Assembly (NCBI GenBank): GCA_030605565.1
Contig: JAUWIB010000097.1
Coordinates: 1-61,914 of the forward strand
Direction of reading: 5' to 3'
Length of the DNA stretch: 61,914 nt
Source of the DNA: a bacterium
GTDB taxonomy: Bacteria > Zixibacteria > MSB-5A5 > GN15 > FEB-12
Below, one piece after another: positions 17,101-26,038 of this stretch. The position numbers and the translations under genes were made by a program. Every line of letters starts with the position of its first letter. The stretch's first letter is position 1. Below the pieces are notes generated by a model. It searched no databases. It was not told the DNA's origin and worked only from the letters and a program-made list of their open reading frames with translations.

Positions 17101-19038
17101 ATGTTTGAGTACTTGTACCTGGTGCCGATTCTGCCGCTGGCAGGTTTCCTGATTAACGGTCTCCTGCTGGGTCGGTTGCCGCGACCGGTGGTTTCGTTCG
17201 TGGCTTGCACCACGGTCGGGTTGTCGTTCATCGTGTCTTTGTTGCTGTTTTTCGAACTAAAGGAACTCCCCGTCGAGGCACGAGTGATCGAGCAAGTCCT
17301 CTTCCCATGGATTTCAGCCGGATCATTACATGCCAACATTGGATTCCTGCTGGATCCGCTTTCAGCGGTGATGATTCTCGTAGTCACCGGCGTCGGCTTC
17401 CTGATCCACATATACTCAATCGGCTACATGCACCACGATCCGTGCTTCGGGCGGTACTTCACGTATATGAACCTGTTCATGTTCTCCATGCTGGTTCTGG
17501 TCCTGGCCGACAATTACCTGTTCATGTTCGTCGGTTGGGAAGGTGTGGGGCTGTGTTCGTACTTGCTGATCGGATTCTGGTACGAAAAACAGTCGGCGTC
17601 GGATGCCGGCAAGAAGGCATTCATCGTCAATCGAATCGGCGACTTCGGTTTTCTGATCGGTATGTTCATCATCTTCTGGCAAGTTGGTTCGCTGGACTTC
17701 AGGACTGTGATGCAGACGGCTCCGGAAGTGTTCGTGGCCGGGGGAGCGCTGATCACAGCAGCGTGTCTGCTCATGTTTGTGGGCGCCATTGGTAAGTCGG
17801 CGCAGATACCTCTGTTCGTCTGGTTGCCGGACGCTATGGAAGGTCCCACGCCGGTGTCGGCCCTGATACATGCGGCCACGATGGTCACCGCCGGTGTTTA
17901 CATGATTGCGCGCAGCAATGTGCTGTACCTTATGGCCCCGGACGCCCTGATGGTGGTAGCGATCATCGGCGGCGCGACAGCGTTGTTTGCAGCAACCATC
18001 GGTCTGGCCCAGAACGACATCAAACGTGTGCTGGCCTACTCTACGGTCAGCCAACTCGGATATATGTTTCTGGCGTGCGGCGTGGCTTCCTTCACGGCCG
18101 GGATATTTCACCTGATGACTCACGCCTTCTTCAAAGCGCTGCTCTTCCTGGCCGCCGGTTCCGTCATTCACGCCATGTCGAACGAACAGGACATGCGAAA
18201 AATGGGCGGCCTCAAAAAGTACGTCCCGATTACGTATGCCACCATGCTGATCGCTACCCTGACTATCTCCGGAATACCGGGGTTCAGCGGTTTCTTTTCG
18301 AAGGATGAAATTCTGTGGAAGGCGTTCTCGTCGCCGTATGGCCACCCGATCCTGTGGGTTATTGGTTTTGTCACGGCCGGCTTGACCGCTTTCTATATGT
18401 TCCGTCTGATCTATCTGACCTTCCACGGTCGGGAGCGCATGGACGATCACACGCGCAAGCACCTGCATGAATCGCCGAAGTCGATGACCGTGCCACTCAT
18501 GGCGCTGGCCGCGCTGTCGGTGGTCGGTGGCTTCGTAGGGATGCCGCACTTGTTCGGCGTGACCAATTACTTCGAGCACTGGCTTGAACCGGTGATGGCG
18601 GGCGCCTCACAGGATGCGGCTTCCCATGCTTTGGCGGCCGGAGGAGGTGACACGGGACTTGAGTTAGGTCTGATGTTCGCTTCGGTGTTGCTGGTTTTGG
18701 TTGCCATCTTCATGGCGCGGAAGTTCTATCATCAGAAACCCGAACTAGCTACACAGATGTGTGAAAGATTGAGCGGCGTGCATCGCATCCTGCTAAATAA
18801 ATATTACGTCGATGAAATATACGGCGCCGTCGTGGTTCGACCGCTGGTCAACGGGTCCAAGTTCCTGTGGAGAATAGTCGATGTTCTGTTTATCGATGGA
18901 TTCCTCAACGGCCTGGCCACGGTCTACTCCGATATTTCTCAGTTATTGCGCACAGGTCAGACCGGGCGCGTCCGAACCTACGCCACCGTATTTGTGACCG
19001 GGGTGGCGGTAATTTTGGCTTTGATGCTTTTTGGTTAG
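17101..19038 (+). CDS. nuoL: NADH-quinone oxidoreductase subunit L
   Basis: A 645-residue antiporter-like pump subunit. The core contains 'FVGWEGVGLCSYLLIGFWYEK' (conserved glutamate) and 'GKSAQIPLFVWLPDAMEGPTPVSALIHAATMVTAGVYMIAR' (conserved lysine and histidine). A long C-terminal segment is compatible with the lateral helix HL. nuoM begins at the next base. Confidence 0.96.
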   Translation: MFEYLYLVPILPLAGFLINGLLLGRLPRPVVSFVACTTVGLSFIVSLLLFFELKELPVEARVIEQVLFPWISAGSLHANIGFLLDPLSAVMILVVTGVGFLIHIYSIGYMHHDPCFGRYFTYMNLFMFSMLVLVLADNYLFMFVGWEGVGLCSYLLIGFWYEKQSASDAGKKAFIVNRIGDFGFLIGMFIIFWQVGSLDFRTVMQTAPEVFVAGGALITAACLLMFVGAIGKSAQIPLFVWLPDAMEGPTPVSALIHAATMVTAGVYMIARSNVLYLMAPDALMVVAIIGGATALFAATIGLAQNDIKRVLAYSTVSQLGYMFLACGVASFTAGIFHLMTHAFFKALLFLAAGSVIHAMSNEQDMRKMGGLKKYVPITYATMLIATLTISGIPGFSGFFSKDEILWKAFSSPYGHPILWVIGFVTAGLTAFYMFRLIYLTFHGRERMDDHTRKHLHESPKSMTVPLMALAALSVVGGFVGMPHLFGVTNYFEHWLEPVMAGASQDAASHALAAGGGDTGLELGLMFASVLLVLVAIFMARKFYHQKPELATQMCERLSGVHRILLNKYYVDEIYGAVVVRPLVNGSKFLWRIVDVLFIDGFLNGLATVYSDISQLLRTGQTGRVRTYATVFVTGVAVILALMLFG

Positions 19039-20637
19039 GTGATGGAAGATACCATACTGACACTAATAACGTTTTTCCCGACCATCGGTGTGCTTTTGCT
19101 GCTGATGGTTCCCAAGGAACGACACGACAGCATCAAAGCTGTGGCCCTGATCATTTCTTTTGTTACGATGTTGCTGTCGTTCATGCTCTGGTCGATGTTT
19201 GACCCGATGGCCAACGGTATGCAACTCGAGGTGAACCTGCCCTGGATTGTATCGTTTGGTATTCATTATCATATGGGTATCGACGGCATCTCTCTCGTGT
19301 TGATCGTGATGACCACGATTCTCAGTGTGCTGTCAATTCTATCTTCATGGCGATCGATAACGAAAGGTGTGAAGGGGTTCTTCATCTCGATGCTGCTCCT
19401 GGAGACAGGCATGCTCGGTGTTTTCTGTGCGCTCGATCTGTTCATGTTCTACGTTTTCTGGGAAGTGATGCTGGTCCCGATGTATTTCCTGATCGGCGTC
19501 TGGGGCGGACCGCGACGCATCTACGCGGCTATCAAGTTTGTGCTCTTCACCATGTTCGGCTCGTTGCTGATGCTGGTTGCTATCCTTTACATACTGTTTC
19601 AGTATCAAGCCTTCTCCGGGGAGTACTCATTTGACATGATAAAGCTGCTCTCCATGCCGATTCCGTACCGCGAGCAACTCTGGCTGTTCGGCGCCTTTGC
19701 TCTGGCCTTCGCGATCAAGGTGCCATTGTGGCCGTTCCATACCTGGCTGCCTGATGCTCACGTCGAGGCGCCCACCGCCGGCTCCGTCATACTTGCCGGT
19801 GTGCTTCTCAAAATGGGGACGTACGGCTTTCTGCGTATATGTCTGCCGATGTTTCCGGATGCTACCATGACCTACCTGCCGTACATCTGTGTGCTCAGTC
19901 TGATTGCGATCATCTATGGAGCGCTGGTGGCGATGGTGCAGAAGGATGTCAAATCACTGGTGGCCTTCTCGTCCGTTTCGCATATGGGCTTTGTGATGCT
20001 CGGCATATTCGCTCTGAATTTCCAGGGTTTGCAGGGTGCGGTGTTGCAGATGATCAACCACGGCATTTCCACGGGTGCGCTGTTTTTGCTCGTTGGAATG
20101 ATTTACGAACGACGACATACACGGATGATTTCGGAGTTCGGCGGCTTGGCCAAGGTGATGCCTTTCTTTGCCGCCGTGTTCATGATCATCACTTTGTCCT
20201 CAATCGGACTGCCGCTTACCAACGGATTCGTCGGAGAGTTCCTGATACTATTGGGTGTTTTCAAAGCGAACAGTCTCTACGGTATCATTGCAACCAGCGG
20301 CGTGATTCTGTCGGCCTGTTACATGCTGTGGATGTATCAGCGAGTTATTTTCGGCAAGGTGACCAAGCCGGAGAACGAGAAGCTCAACGACCTCAGTTGG
20401 CGTGAGAAGCTCATAATGGTACCGCTCGTTTTGCTGGTTTTCGGGATAGGTATCTATCCTCAACCGCTGCTGGAACGCATAGAGCCGGCTGTCAAACAGG
20501 TGCTTCAACACGTTAGTCGTGCTCAGACGGTGAGGTTGGACGAGCGATATCAGATACAGAAGGTTGTGCATCAGTCGGAGAACCCGACCAGGGCGATGTC
20601 TGGCTTGACGCAAGGAGATGAAGCGTGTCTAAGGTGA
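19039..20637 (+). CDS. nuoM: NADH-quinone oxidoreductase subunit M
   Basis: A 532-residue antiporter-like pump subunit. The start is GTG 19039 or ATG 19042. Signature blocks are 'FYVFWEVMLVPMYFLIGVWGG' and 'KVPLWPFHTWLPDAHVEAPTAGSVILAGVLLKMG'. The 3' end overlaps the glutaredoxin-like gene by 13 bases, so that gene is translated from the same message. Confidence 0.95.
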   Translation: MMEDTILTLITFFPTIGVLLLLMVPKERHDSIKAVALIISFVTMLLSFMLWSMFDPMANGMQLEVNLPWIVSFGIHYHMGIDGISLVLIVMTTILSVLSILSSWRSITKGVKGFFISMLLLETGMLGVFCALDLFMFYVFWEVMLVPMYFLIGVWGGPRRIYAAIKFVLFTMFGSLLMLVAILYILFQYQAFSGEYSFDMIKLLSMPIPYREQLWLFGAFALAFAIKVPLWPFHTWLPDAHVEAPTAGSVILAGVLLKMGTYGFLRICLPMFPDATMTYLPYICVLSLIAIIYGALVAMVQKDVKSLVAFSSVSHMGFVMLGIFALNFQGLQGAVLQMINHGISTGALFLLVGMIYERRHTRMISEFGGLAKVMPFFAAVFMIITLSSIGLPLTNGFVGEFLILLGVFKANSLYGIIATSGVILSACYMLWMYQRVIFGKVTKPENEKLNDLSWREKLIMVPLVLLVFGIGIYPQPLLERIEPAVKQVLQHVSRAQTVRLDERYQIQKVVHQSENPTRAMSGLTQGDEACLR

Positions 20638-20846
20638 CCATCTATACGAAGGAAGGCTGCCCCTACTGCGCCGCCGCCAAAAAGCACTATACGGAACAGG
20701 GCGTGGCGTTCGATGAAATTGACGTATTCGCCGAGGCCGGGGCCAAAGAAAAAGTGCTGGATATAACCAATGGGCAGCGGATCGTGCCGGTGATCGTCGA
20801 AGACGACGATGTTAAGATCGGGTTCGGCGGCGGCTGAGGATTCTAA
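20625..20846 (+). CDS. Uxx-star-type glutaredoxin-like selenoprotein (in-frame TGA read as Sec)
   Basis: The GTG start has AAGGAGAT upstream and lies inside the end of nuoM. The first 70 residues are a glutaredoxin fold: 'VTIYTKEGCPYCAAAKKHY' with the C12-x-x-C15 redox pair, then 'RIVPVIVEDDDVKIGFGGG'. A conventional reading stops at TGA 20835-20837. Reading it as selenocysteine adds U-G-F and then TAA (20844-20846), giving 73 residues that end U-x-x-stop. That is the ending for which, as I remember, the 'Uxx-star' glutaredoxin-like (seleno)protein family is named. A SECIS-like hairpin follows 14 bases after the TGA. A thiol/selenol redox role is likely. Why it sits between nuoM and nuoN is unknown. 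Confidence 0.72.
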
Positions 20847-20850
20847 ACTG

Positions 20851-20872
20851 TGGGCGACGAGGTCGTCGCCCT
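20851..20872 (+). promoter_or_regulatory. Bacterial SECIS-like hairpin
   Basis: GGGCGACG (20852-20859) pairs perfectly with CGTCGCCC (20864-20871) around an AGGT loop. The loop lies 22 bases beyond the TGA, and G is among its first two bases. As I recall, the bacterial SECIS consensus asks for an apical loop with G in its first two positions, 16-37 bases after UGA; this hairpin meets that. It overlaps a possible GTG start of nuoN at 20850. Confidence 0.68.
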
Positions 20873-20885
20873 GGAATATGAAAAG

Positions 20886-22334
20886 ATGATCGACTTCACA
20901 TCAGCATCGATAAACTTCGAACTCATCTATTCAGAGATATCGCTACTTGTGGCGGCTTTTCTGATTCTTCTGACGGCCTTCCAGCGGCATCTGGCGCGTC
21001 TGGCGCCGCTGGTCGCGCTGGTGGGCATAGCGGTATCGTTCTACTTCGCTCTTCAGCAGTGGGGCAACCAGATGTCCGGATTCTTCGGCATGATCACGTG
21101 CGACGATTTCGGAACTGCCTTCAAACTTTTGTTCCTCGTAGTTGCAGCGTTGACCCTGCTGATCGCGCATCGTTTTCTTATTGTCAAACGCATCGGCAGC
21201 CCGGAGTTTTACGCCCTTTTGCTGGTGTCGACGATGGGTATGATGGTGATGGCCAACACCACCGATCTGCTGGTGATGTTTCTCGGGTTGGAGATCATGT
21301 CGGTGCCGCTGTACGTGATGGCCGGCTATGCGCGCCGGTCGTTGGCATCAAATGAAGCCGGCATCAAGTACTTCATCATGGGCGCTTTCGCCAGCGCTTT
21401 CCTGCTCCTGGGCATCGCCTTCGTGTTCGGAGCTTCGGGAACGACCGACCTGAGACAGATCGTGGCCGATTATAGCTTCATCGTCTCGAACTTCCAGAAC
21501 TATCTTTACGCCGGCGCGGCCTTGATACTGATTGGCTTCGGCTTCAAAATCGCAGCGGTGCCGTTCCATGCCTGGGTACCCGATGTTTATCAAGGCGCAC
21601 CCACGCCGGTGACGGCGTTCTTCTCGGTCGGTCCCAAGGCGGCTGGTTTCGCGGTGATGCTGCGGGTATTCCTTTTCGGGTTTGAGCAAATGGGGATGTT
21701 GACCGAACTCTTCTGGGTGCTTGCGGTGCTGACTATGACGGTTGGCAATGTTCTTGCGTTGCGTCAGGACAACGTCAAACGCATGTTGGCGTACTCATCG
21801 ATTGCACACGCCGGGTACATTCTCGTGGCATTGTGTGTCGGCGGGAACGATGCTATCTCGGCGGCTGTGTTTTACCTGCTTGCTTATGCCATGTTCAATC
21901 TCGGCGCTTTTGCCGTCATCGTGCTTCTTGAGACGCGCTCCGGATGCAAATCTGATTTCTCCGAATTGTCCGGGCTGTCAAGCTCCGCGCCTTACTTGTC
22001 GGCCGTGCTGGCTTTGTTCATGTTTGCGCTGGCCGGGTTTCCGCCCACGGTTGGTTTCCTGGGCAAGTTCTACATCTTCTCGGCCGCGATCAAGTCCGGG
22101 TACATTCTCTTGACGGTGATCGGCGTGATGAACTCGTTCTTGTCAGTGTATTACTACTTGCGCATCGTCAAGACAAGTTACTTCGAGAAGTTCGAGGGGA
22201 CATTCGCACCTGCGCCGTACTCGCCGGCCATTATGGTCGTATTGTTCATAACTGTCATTGGCACCCTGGGTCTGGGCTTCTTCCCTGATCGCGTGCTCGA
22301 ATTCTCCCAATCCGCCCTCTTTGCATTCCTGTAA
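20886..22334 (+). CDS. nuoN: NADH-quinone oxidoreductase subunit N
   Basis: A 482-residue pump subunit from ATG 20886. The frame is open to GTG 20850, but that start would lie at the edge of the SECIS-like hairpin, and the ATG gives a usual N terminus. Conserved blocks are 'VMFLGLEIMSVPLYVMAGYAR' and 'FKIAAVPFHAWVPDVYQGAPTPVTAFFSVGPKAAGFAV'. It is the last gene of the operon. A perfect 9-bp stem (22340-22362) follows the stop. Confidence 0.94.
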   Translation: MIDFTSASINFELIYSEISLLVAAFLILLTAFQRHLARLAPLVALVGIAVSFYFALQQWGNQMSGFFGMITCDDFGTAFKLLFLVVAALTLLIAHRFLIVKRIGSPEFYALLLVSTMGMMVMANTTDLLVMFLGLEIMSVPLYVMAGYARRSLASNEAGIKYFIMGAFASAFLLLGIAFVFGASGTTDLRQIVADYSFIVSNFQNYLYAGAALILIGFGFKIAAVPFHAWVPDVYQGAPTPVTAFFSVGPKAAGFAVMLRVFLFGFEQMGMLTELFWVLAVLTMTVGNVLALRQDNVKRMLAYSSIAHAGYILVALCVGGNDAISAAVFYLLAYAMFNLGAFAVIVLLETRSGCKSDFSELSGLSSSAPYLSAVLALFMFALAGFPPTVGFLGKFYIFSAAIKSGYILLTVIGVMNSFLSVYYYLRIVKTSYFEKFEGTFAPAPYSPAIMVVLFITVIGTLGLGFFPDRVLEFSQSALFAFL

Positions 22335-22339
22335 GTCTT

Positions 22340-22362
22340 GTCGAAACCCCTGCGGTTTCGAC
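22340..22362 (+). terminator. Hairpin after the nuo operon
   Basis: GTCGAAACC (22340-22348) pairs with GGTTTCGAC (22354-22362) around CCTGC. No T-run follows, so it may protect the 3' end of the message rather than act as a classical intrinsic terminator. Confidence 0.4.
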
Positions 22363-22378
22363 ATAGATCTTCGACTCC

Positions 22379-22404
22379 GTCATTCCTGCGAAAGCAGGAA
22401 TCCA
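22379..22404. repeat. Dispersed palindromic repeat (GTCATTCC family)
   Basis: GTCATTCCTGC-GAAA-GCAGGAATCCA forms a tight stem-loop. It belongs with the arms near 7312 and 24674. Confidence 0.7.
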
Positions 22405-22454
22405 TCCGTCGAATCGTAGGGCAGGATCCCTGTGATCCTGCCGCAACGTCATGC

Positions 22455-22488
22455 TGAGCGGAGTCGAAGCATGAGCGGAGTCGAAGCA
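22455..22488. repeat. Two tandem copies of a 17-bp unit
   Basis: The unit TGAGCGGAGTCGAAGCA occurs at 22455-22471 and again at 22472-22488 with no gap. It lies in the gap between nuoN and the TPR gene. Confidence 0.8.
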
Positions 22489-22598
22489 TGAAGAACTTTG
22501 CCATTGACATGCCACTCGCACCGTCGTAACCTTCCATCAAGGAACCCCGATGGTTCAAACAGTAGGGAGATTCACAGCCACGTGAACGAGGAATACCA

Positions 22599-24083
22599 AT
22601 GACACGTACAATGATACTGCTCGCATTCCTATGTCTGGTACTGACGATAACGTTGCCTACACTCGCCCAACAACCCGACTCAACGCCACCAACCGACACC
22701 CTCCACCCGAGAATCCTGGAGGAACGGATCAAGCACTTGGAGGACGATCTCAAGTACCGCGACGGCGAGCGGAAGCGGGAACTTGATCAGCGGGTGGAGG
22801 TGCTTGGGGAGGAGATCGATAGGCGTTCTGGTGAACTAGGGACACGGATGAACCTGTATCTTGGGATTGTCTTCGCATTCCTTGCAATATTCGGATATCT
22901 AGGTCACAAGACGGTAGTCAGGTGGATACAGCAGACAATCCGAGAAAAGACGGACGAGCTATTTAAGGACAACGAGAAGGACTTCAAGAAACGCGCAGAG
23001 CGAGAAGCGGACAAGCTGTTGGGTGAGGTAATAGTGGAGGGTCGCCAAAGATTCCATACCGCATTGGCGGAGGAACAGATGAAATTCCGCACTCAGACGG
23101 CGCGAGTGGAGAAACTAATTGGCAAGCTCCCGACCAAACTTACGACTTCTGATAAGCCATTACCTCAGAGCACAGCCAGGAACCTGACTGAGTTGGCTGG
23201 TGAGCTGTCAACGACGAAGAGAGAAGATGAGTATACAGCAAAGGAGTGGTTTGTAAGGGCATACAAGGCGGACGAGGGGGGTGATTACGAATTGGCCGTC
23301 GAATACTACGGTCGCGCGGTTGATCTCGACCCGGATTATTATCAGGCCCATTTGAATAGAGGTGCTGCTTTCCACCAGCTAAAGCGCTATTCCGAAGCAC
23401 TGTCAGATTATGATGTCGCTCTAAGGTCCAATGAGCGTGACGCAGCTGCACACAGCAATCGCGGGGTTACCCTGACAAGGTTGAATCGCCTTGATGAGGC
23501 CCTAAAGAGCCACAATAAGGCGATCGAGATCGACGATCAGAGTCCGGGCTTGTTCGTCAACCGGGGTGGCACTCTATGGCTCATGAAGCGATTCAATGAG
23601 TCGCTCAAAGATATAGAAGCAGCTGTAGCACTTGATCCTGCTTTCGGTAAGGCCCACGAAAACCGTGCCATTGTTCTTTTCAGTCTCAAGCGCATCGATG
23701 AGGCGATAGATGCAGATGACATAGCGATCAAGATGAGTCCTGACTCTGTAAACGCTCGTCTTAACGCCGCAGAGCATGCCATAGCTGTGGGAAAGTACGA
23801 CTTAGCAATTACACGAACAGAATCGGTATTCCCCTTGAAGACCGATTCTGGCGAACGGGCCGTCCTTCTGTTTCTCAAGAGCATTGCCGAGAAGCTTTTG
23901 GATCGGGACACTTATCCGACAGATCAGGAATTCGAGAATCTTCTCGCGGCAGGTTTAGTGGTTACCTGGGAATTTGATGAAATCGAAAACTGGCTCAAGA
24001 CCGCCGACATCCCTGAAGACGCGCGCAAGTTTATCGAAGAGAAGACGGAGTTGCTAAAGGCAAAGCAGAAGAAGAAACAGTGA
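22599..24083 (+). CDS. Membrane-anchored TPR-repeat protein
   Basis: A 494-residue protein with a signal-like N terminus (residues 1-23), a charged coiled coil (about 36-80, 'EERIKHLEDDLKYRDGE'), a membrane helix (about 84-104, 'NLYLGIVFAFLAIFGYLGH') and a second charged helix. From about residue 205 to 405 there are five or six TPR units, for example 'GDYELAVEYYGRAVDLDPDYYQAHLNRG' and 'RLDEALKSHNKAIEID'. TPRs bind partner proteins; the partner is unknown. It is monocistronic between repeat-containing gaps and moderately AT-richer than nuo. Confidence 0.75.
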   Translation: MTRTMILLAFLCLVLTITLPTLAQQPDSTPPTDTLHPRILEERIKHLEDDLKYRDGERKRELDQRVEVLGEEIDRRSGELGTRMNLYLGIVFAFLAIFGYLGHKTVVRWIQQTIREKTDELFKDNEKDFKKRAEREADKLLGEVIVEGRQRFHTALAEEQMKFRTQTARVEKLIGKLPTKLTTSDKPLPQSTARNLTELAGELSTTKREDEYTAKEWFVRAYKADEGGDYELAVEYYGRAVDLDPDYYQAHLNRGAAFHQLKRYSEALSDYDVALRSNERDAAAHSNRGVTLTRLNRLDEALKSHNKAIEIDDQSPGLFVNRGGTLWLMKRFNESLKDIEAAVALDPAFGKAHENRAIVLFSLKRIDEAIDADDIAIKMSPDSVNARLNAAEHAIAVGKYDLAITRTESVFPLKTDSGERAVLLFLKSIAEKLLDRDTYPTDQEFENLLAAGLVVTWEFDEIENWLKTADIPEDARKFIEEKTELLKAKQKKKQ

Positions 24084-24879
24084 GCGGTTGCGTTCGTCCC
24101 CTTCGACTCCCCTCAGGGTGAGGAGTGTTTGCGTTCGGGATGAGGTTTGTCGTGCGCGTAGCGCAAAAAAGTGGCTTGCCACTTCAGCCCCTCACAAAAA
24201 CACTACCAATACCAATCAAGATGCGCCTGTACATTGGTTAAATAAGGACCAACACCATGAACCCTGAATGTCACGGATCAAGAAACGCGCCTCGACCGAA
24301 AACTCAACCGCGTCTACCAACTCATGGTTTATTCTTAGTAGGGTGGGTCCGTCTCGCGGAAGGCGCACCGTAGGAGGGGACCCGCCTTTGTCGGCAGGTC
24401 TGAAGACAAGCTACCCTACAAGATTTCGGTACCCCACCAAGAGCGAAGCGGCTGGTGGGTTACTTTCGTCACAAAAACAGTACCAATCCCTCCCAAAATG
24501 CGACTGTACATCCGTTAGCAAAAGGATCGGCCCAATGATTACCTGTACAAAACAGACCGCTGCGTTCATCACCGCCAAACCATGCCGGCCTCGTAATTAC
24601 CACCGATCCAATTATCCGAATACAAAAATACACAAAACGAACCCATTTCCCCGGCGCCAGTCAGTCCACCTCTGTCATTCCGGGCTTTGACCCGGAATCC
24701 AGTCTTCGTTTCCGCCACTGGATGCCGGATCAAGTCCGGCATGACCGGCAAGCCGGTTCTTCGCGCTTCGCGCATACTTTGACATCGATCATGCATGAGG
24801 TTGGATGACATAGCATGACATGAGGAACGCGCGAAGCGCGAAAGACCCATTTATGGGTGGCTTTCCACTAATAATTCGG
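24084..24879. repeat. Repeat-rich gene-free gap
   Basis: About 800 bases with no credible gene. It holds two related ~70-base units (24192-24260 and 24469-24538) sharing 'TCACAAAAACA(C/G)TACCAAT', 'ATGCG.CTGTACAT' and a 'CCAATGA/CCATGA' end. A palindrome GGTACCCCACC...GGTGGGT near 24428-24461 has a relative near 36251-36285. An inverted pair of GTCAT-family arms lies at 24674-24745. A compound palindrome near 24828-24866 matches one near 5964-6000. The gap looks like an accumulation zone for small palindromic elements. Confidence 0.65.
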
Positions 24880-24908
24880 TTGACAGGCGCCGAAAATAGT
24901 GGTAGAAT
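24880..24908 (+). promoter_or_regulatory. Promoter of tRNA-Ala
   Basis: TTGACA (24880-24885), 17-base spacer, TAGAAT (24903-24908). The tRNA begins 12 bases further on. Confidence 0.75.
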
Positions 24909-24920
24909 ACGCGCCGTTAC

Positions 24921-24996
24921 GGGGCCATAGCTCAGCTGGGAGAGCGCTTGACTGGCAGTCAAGAGGTCAGGGGTTCGATCCCCCTTGGCTCCACCA
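24921..24996 (+). tRNA. tRNA-Ala (anticodon GGC)
   Basis: A 76-base cloverleaf with encoded CCA. The acceptor is GGGGCCA/TGGCTCC with discriminator A. The D-arm is 'GCTCAGCTGGGAGAGC'. The anticodon stem CTTGA/TCAAG has loop CTGGCAG, which gives GGC, read as alanine. The T-arm is 'AGGGGTTCGATCCCCCT'. Confidence 0.97.
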
Positions 24997-25092
24997 AATT
25001 CGTAACTCCCGCGGGTCATCCGAATCCGCGGGGGTTGTTGCTTTTAGAGGCCCGCCGGTCGACGGGAGCATTTGGCACAGCAGGAGTAAGCG

Positions 25093-25890
25093 ATGGACAA
25101 ATCAGGCGGTTATACAGCATTTCCATTCGTGGCGGAGTTCTACGACGACACGGTTCCATACAATGAGCGTGGGGATGTAGCCTTCTTTGTTGAAGCCTCC
25201 GAAGCAGCGGTGGGCAAGACGCTGGAGATCGGCTGCGGCACCGGGCGGGTGCTGATCCCGACCGCGCGCGCGGGGTTTGAGATCGTCGGGATGGATCTTT
25301 CGACGGTTATGCTGGACATCTGCCGCGAGAAACTTGCCCAGGAACCGCCCGAAGTACAACAGCGCGTGCGACTGGAGATTGCGGACATGCGTGATTTCGA
25401 TATGGGTGAGCAGTTCGGCTTGGTGACAATACCGTTTCGTCCGTTCCAGCACCTTGAGACGGTGGAAGATCAGATGTCGTGCCTTCAGGCGATTCACCGC
25501 CACCTGGTTCCCGGCGGTAAGCTGATTCTCGATCTGTTCAACCCATCACTCAAGATGATTGTCAGCGACAAGACGAAAGAGGAGTTCGGTGACGAACCGG
25601 AATTCACTGTTGCTGACGGTCGTCGTGTCCTGCGTCGCATGCGGGTGTCGAACAAGGACCTCTTCAATCAGATCAACGACTGCGAGATCATCTACTACGT
25701 CACCCATCCCGATGGCCGCAAGGAGCGTTTGGTGCATGAATTCAAAATGCGCTATCTCTATCGCTGGGAAGCAGAGCACTTGTTAATCCGCTGCGGCTTC
25801 GAGGTCGAGCATTTGTATGCTGGCTACGACAAATCAGAGTTTGGTTCCAAGGACCCCGGCGAGTTGATTTTCGTGGCGCGGAAGGTGTGA
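25093..25890 (+). CDS. Class I SAM-dependent methyltransferase
   Basis: A 265-residue cytoplasmic enzyme. Motif I is 'LEIGCGTGR' (E45, G47, G49, G51), which binds SAM. D68 in 'VGMDLS' is the acidic residue for the ribose. 'LVPGGKLILDLFNP' is the post-motif strand. The substrate cannot be named; the C terminus has an extra beta-rich section ('RVLRRMRVSNKDL', 'VHEFKMRYLYRWEAEHLL') as in many small-molecule methyltransferases. An AGGAG site precedes the ATG. It lies just downstream of the tRNA. Confidence 0.85.
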   Translation: MDKSGGYTAFPFVAEFYDDTVPYNERGDVAFFVEASEAAVGKTLEIGCGTGRVLIPTARAGFEIVGMDLSTVMLDICREKLAQEPPEVQQRVRLEIADMRDFDMGEQFGLVTIPFRPFQHLETVEDQMSCLQAIHRHLVPGGKLILDLFNPSLKMIVSDKTKEEFGDEPEFTVADGRRVLRRMRVSNKDLFNQINDCEIIYYVTHPDGRKERLVHEFKMRYLYRWEAEHLLIRCGFEVEHLYAGYDKSEFGSKDPGELIFVARKV

Positions 25891-25907
25891 GCAATCGCTT
25901 GGTATCT

Positions 25908-25929
25908 CGGCAGATGTGGACATCTGCCG
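25908..25929. repeat. 22-bp near-perfect palindrome, copy 1
   Basis: CGGCAGATGT-GG-ACATCTGCCG. The same arms with a CC centre recur at 48423-48444. It sits between the methyltransferase and the M50 gene. Confidence 0.75.
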
Positions 25930-26038
25930 GGCACGTCGTGTTTGAGAAGTCCCCCCTATTCATCCCCGCTTCGAGTCGACCGGATAGCCCCCACTTTCAA
26001 ACCTTGCGGGTCGACCCGACCGGGCATAGGTTGGGTCC

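Noticed and set aside
17416-18579. A 387-aa His/Gln/Arg-rich frame antisense to nuoL
   Set aside because: Its composition is that of a reverse-frame shadow of a membrane protein gene; nuoL is certain.
24268-24690. A 140-aa reading frame in the gap before tRNA-Ala
   Set aside because: It runs through palindromic repeats, has low-complexity codon use and no ribosome-binding site or domain.
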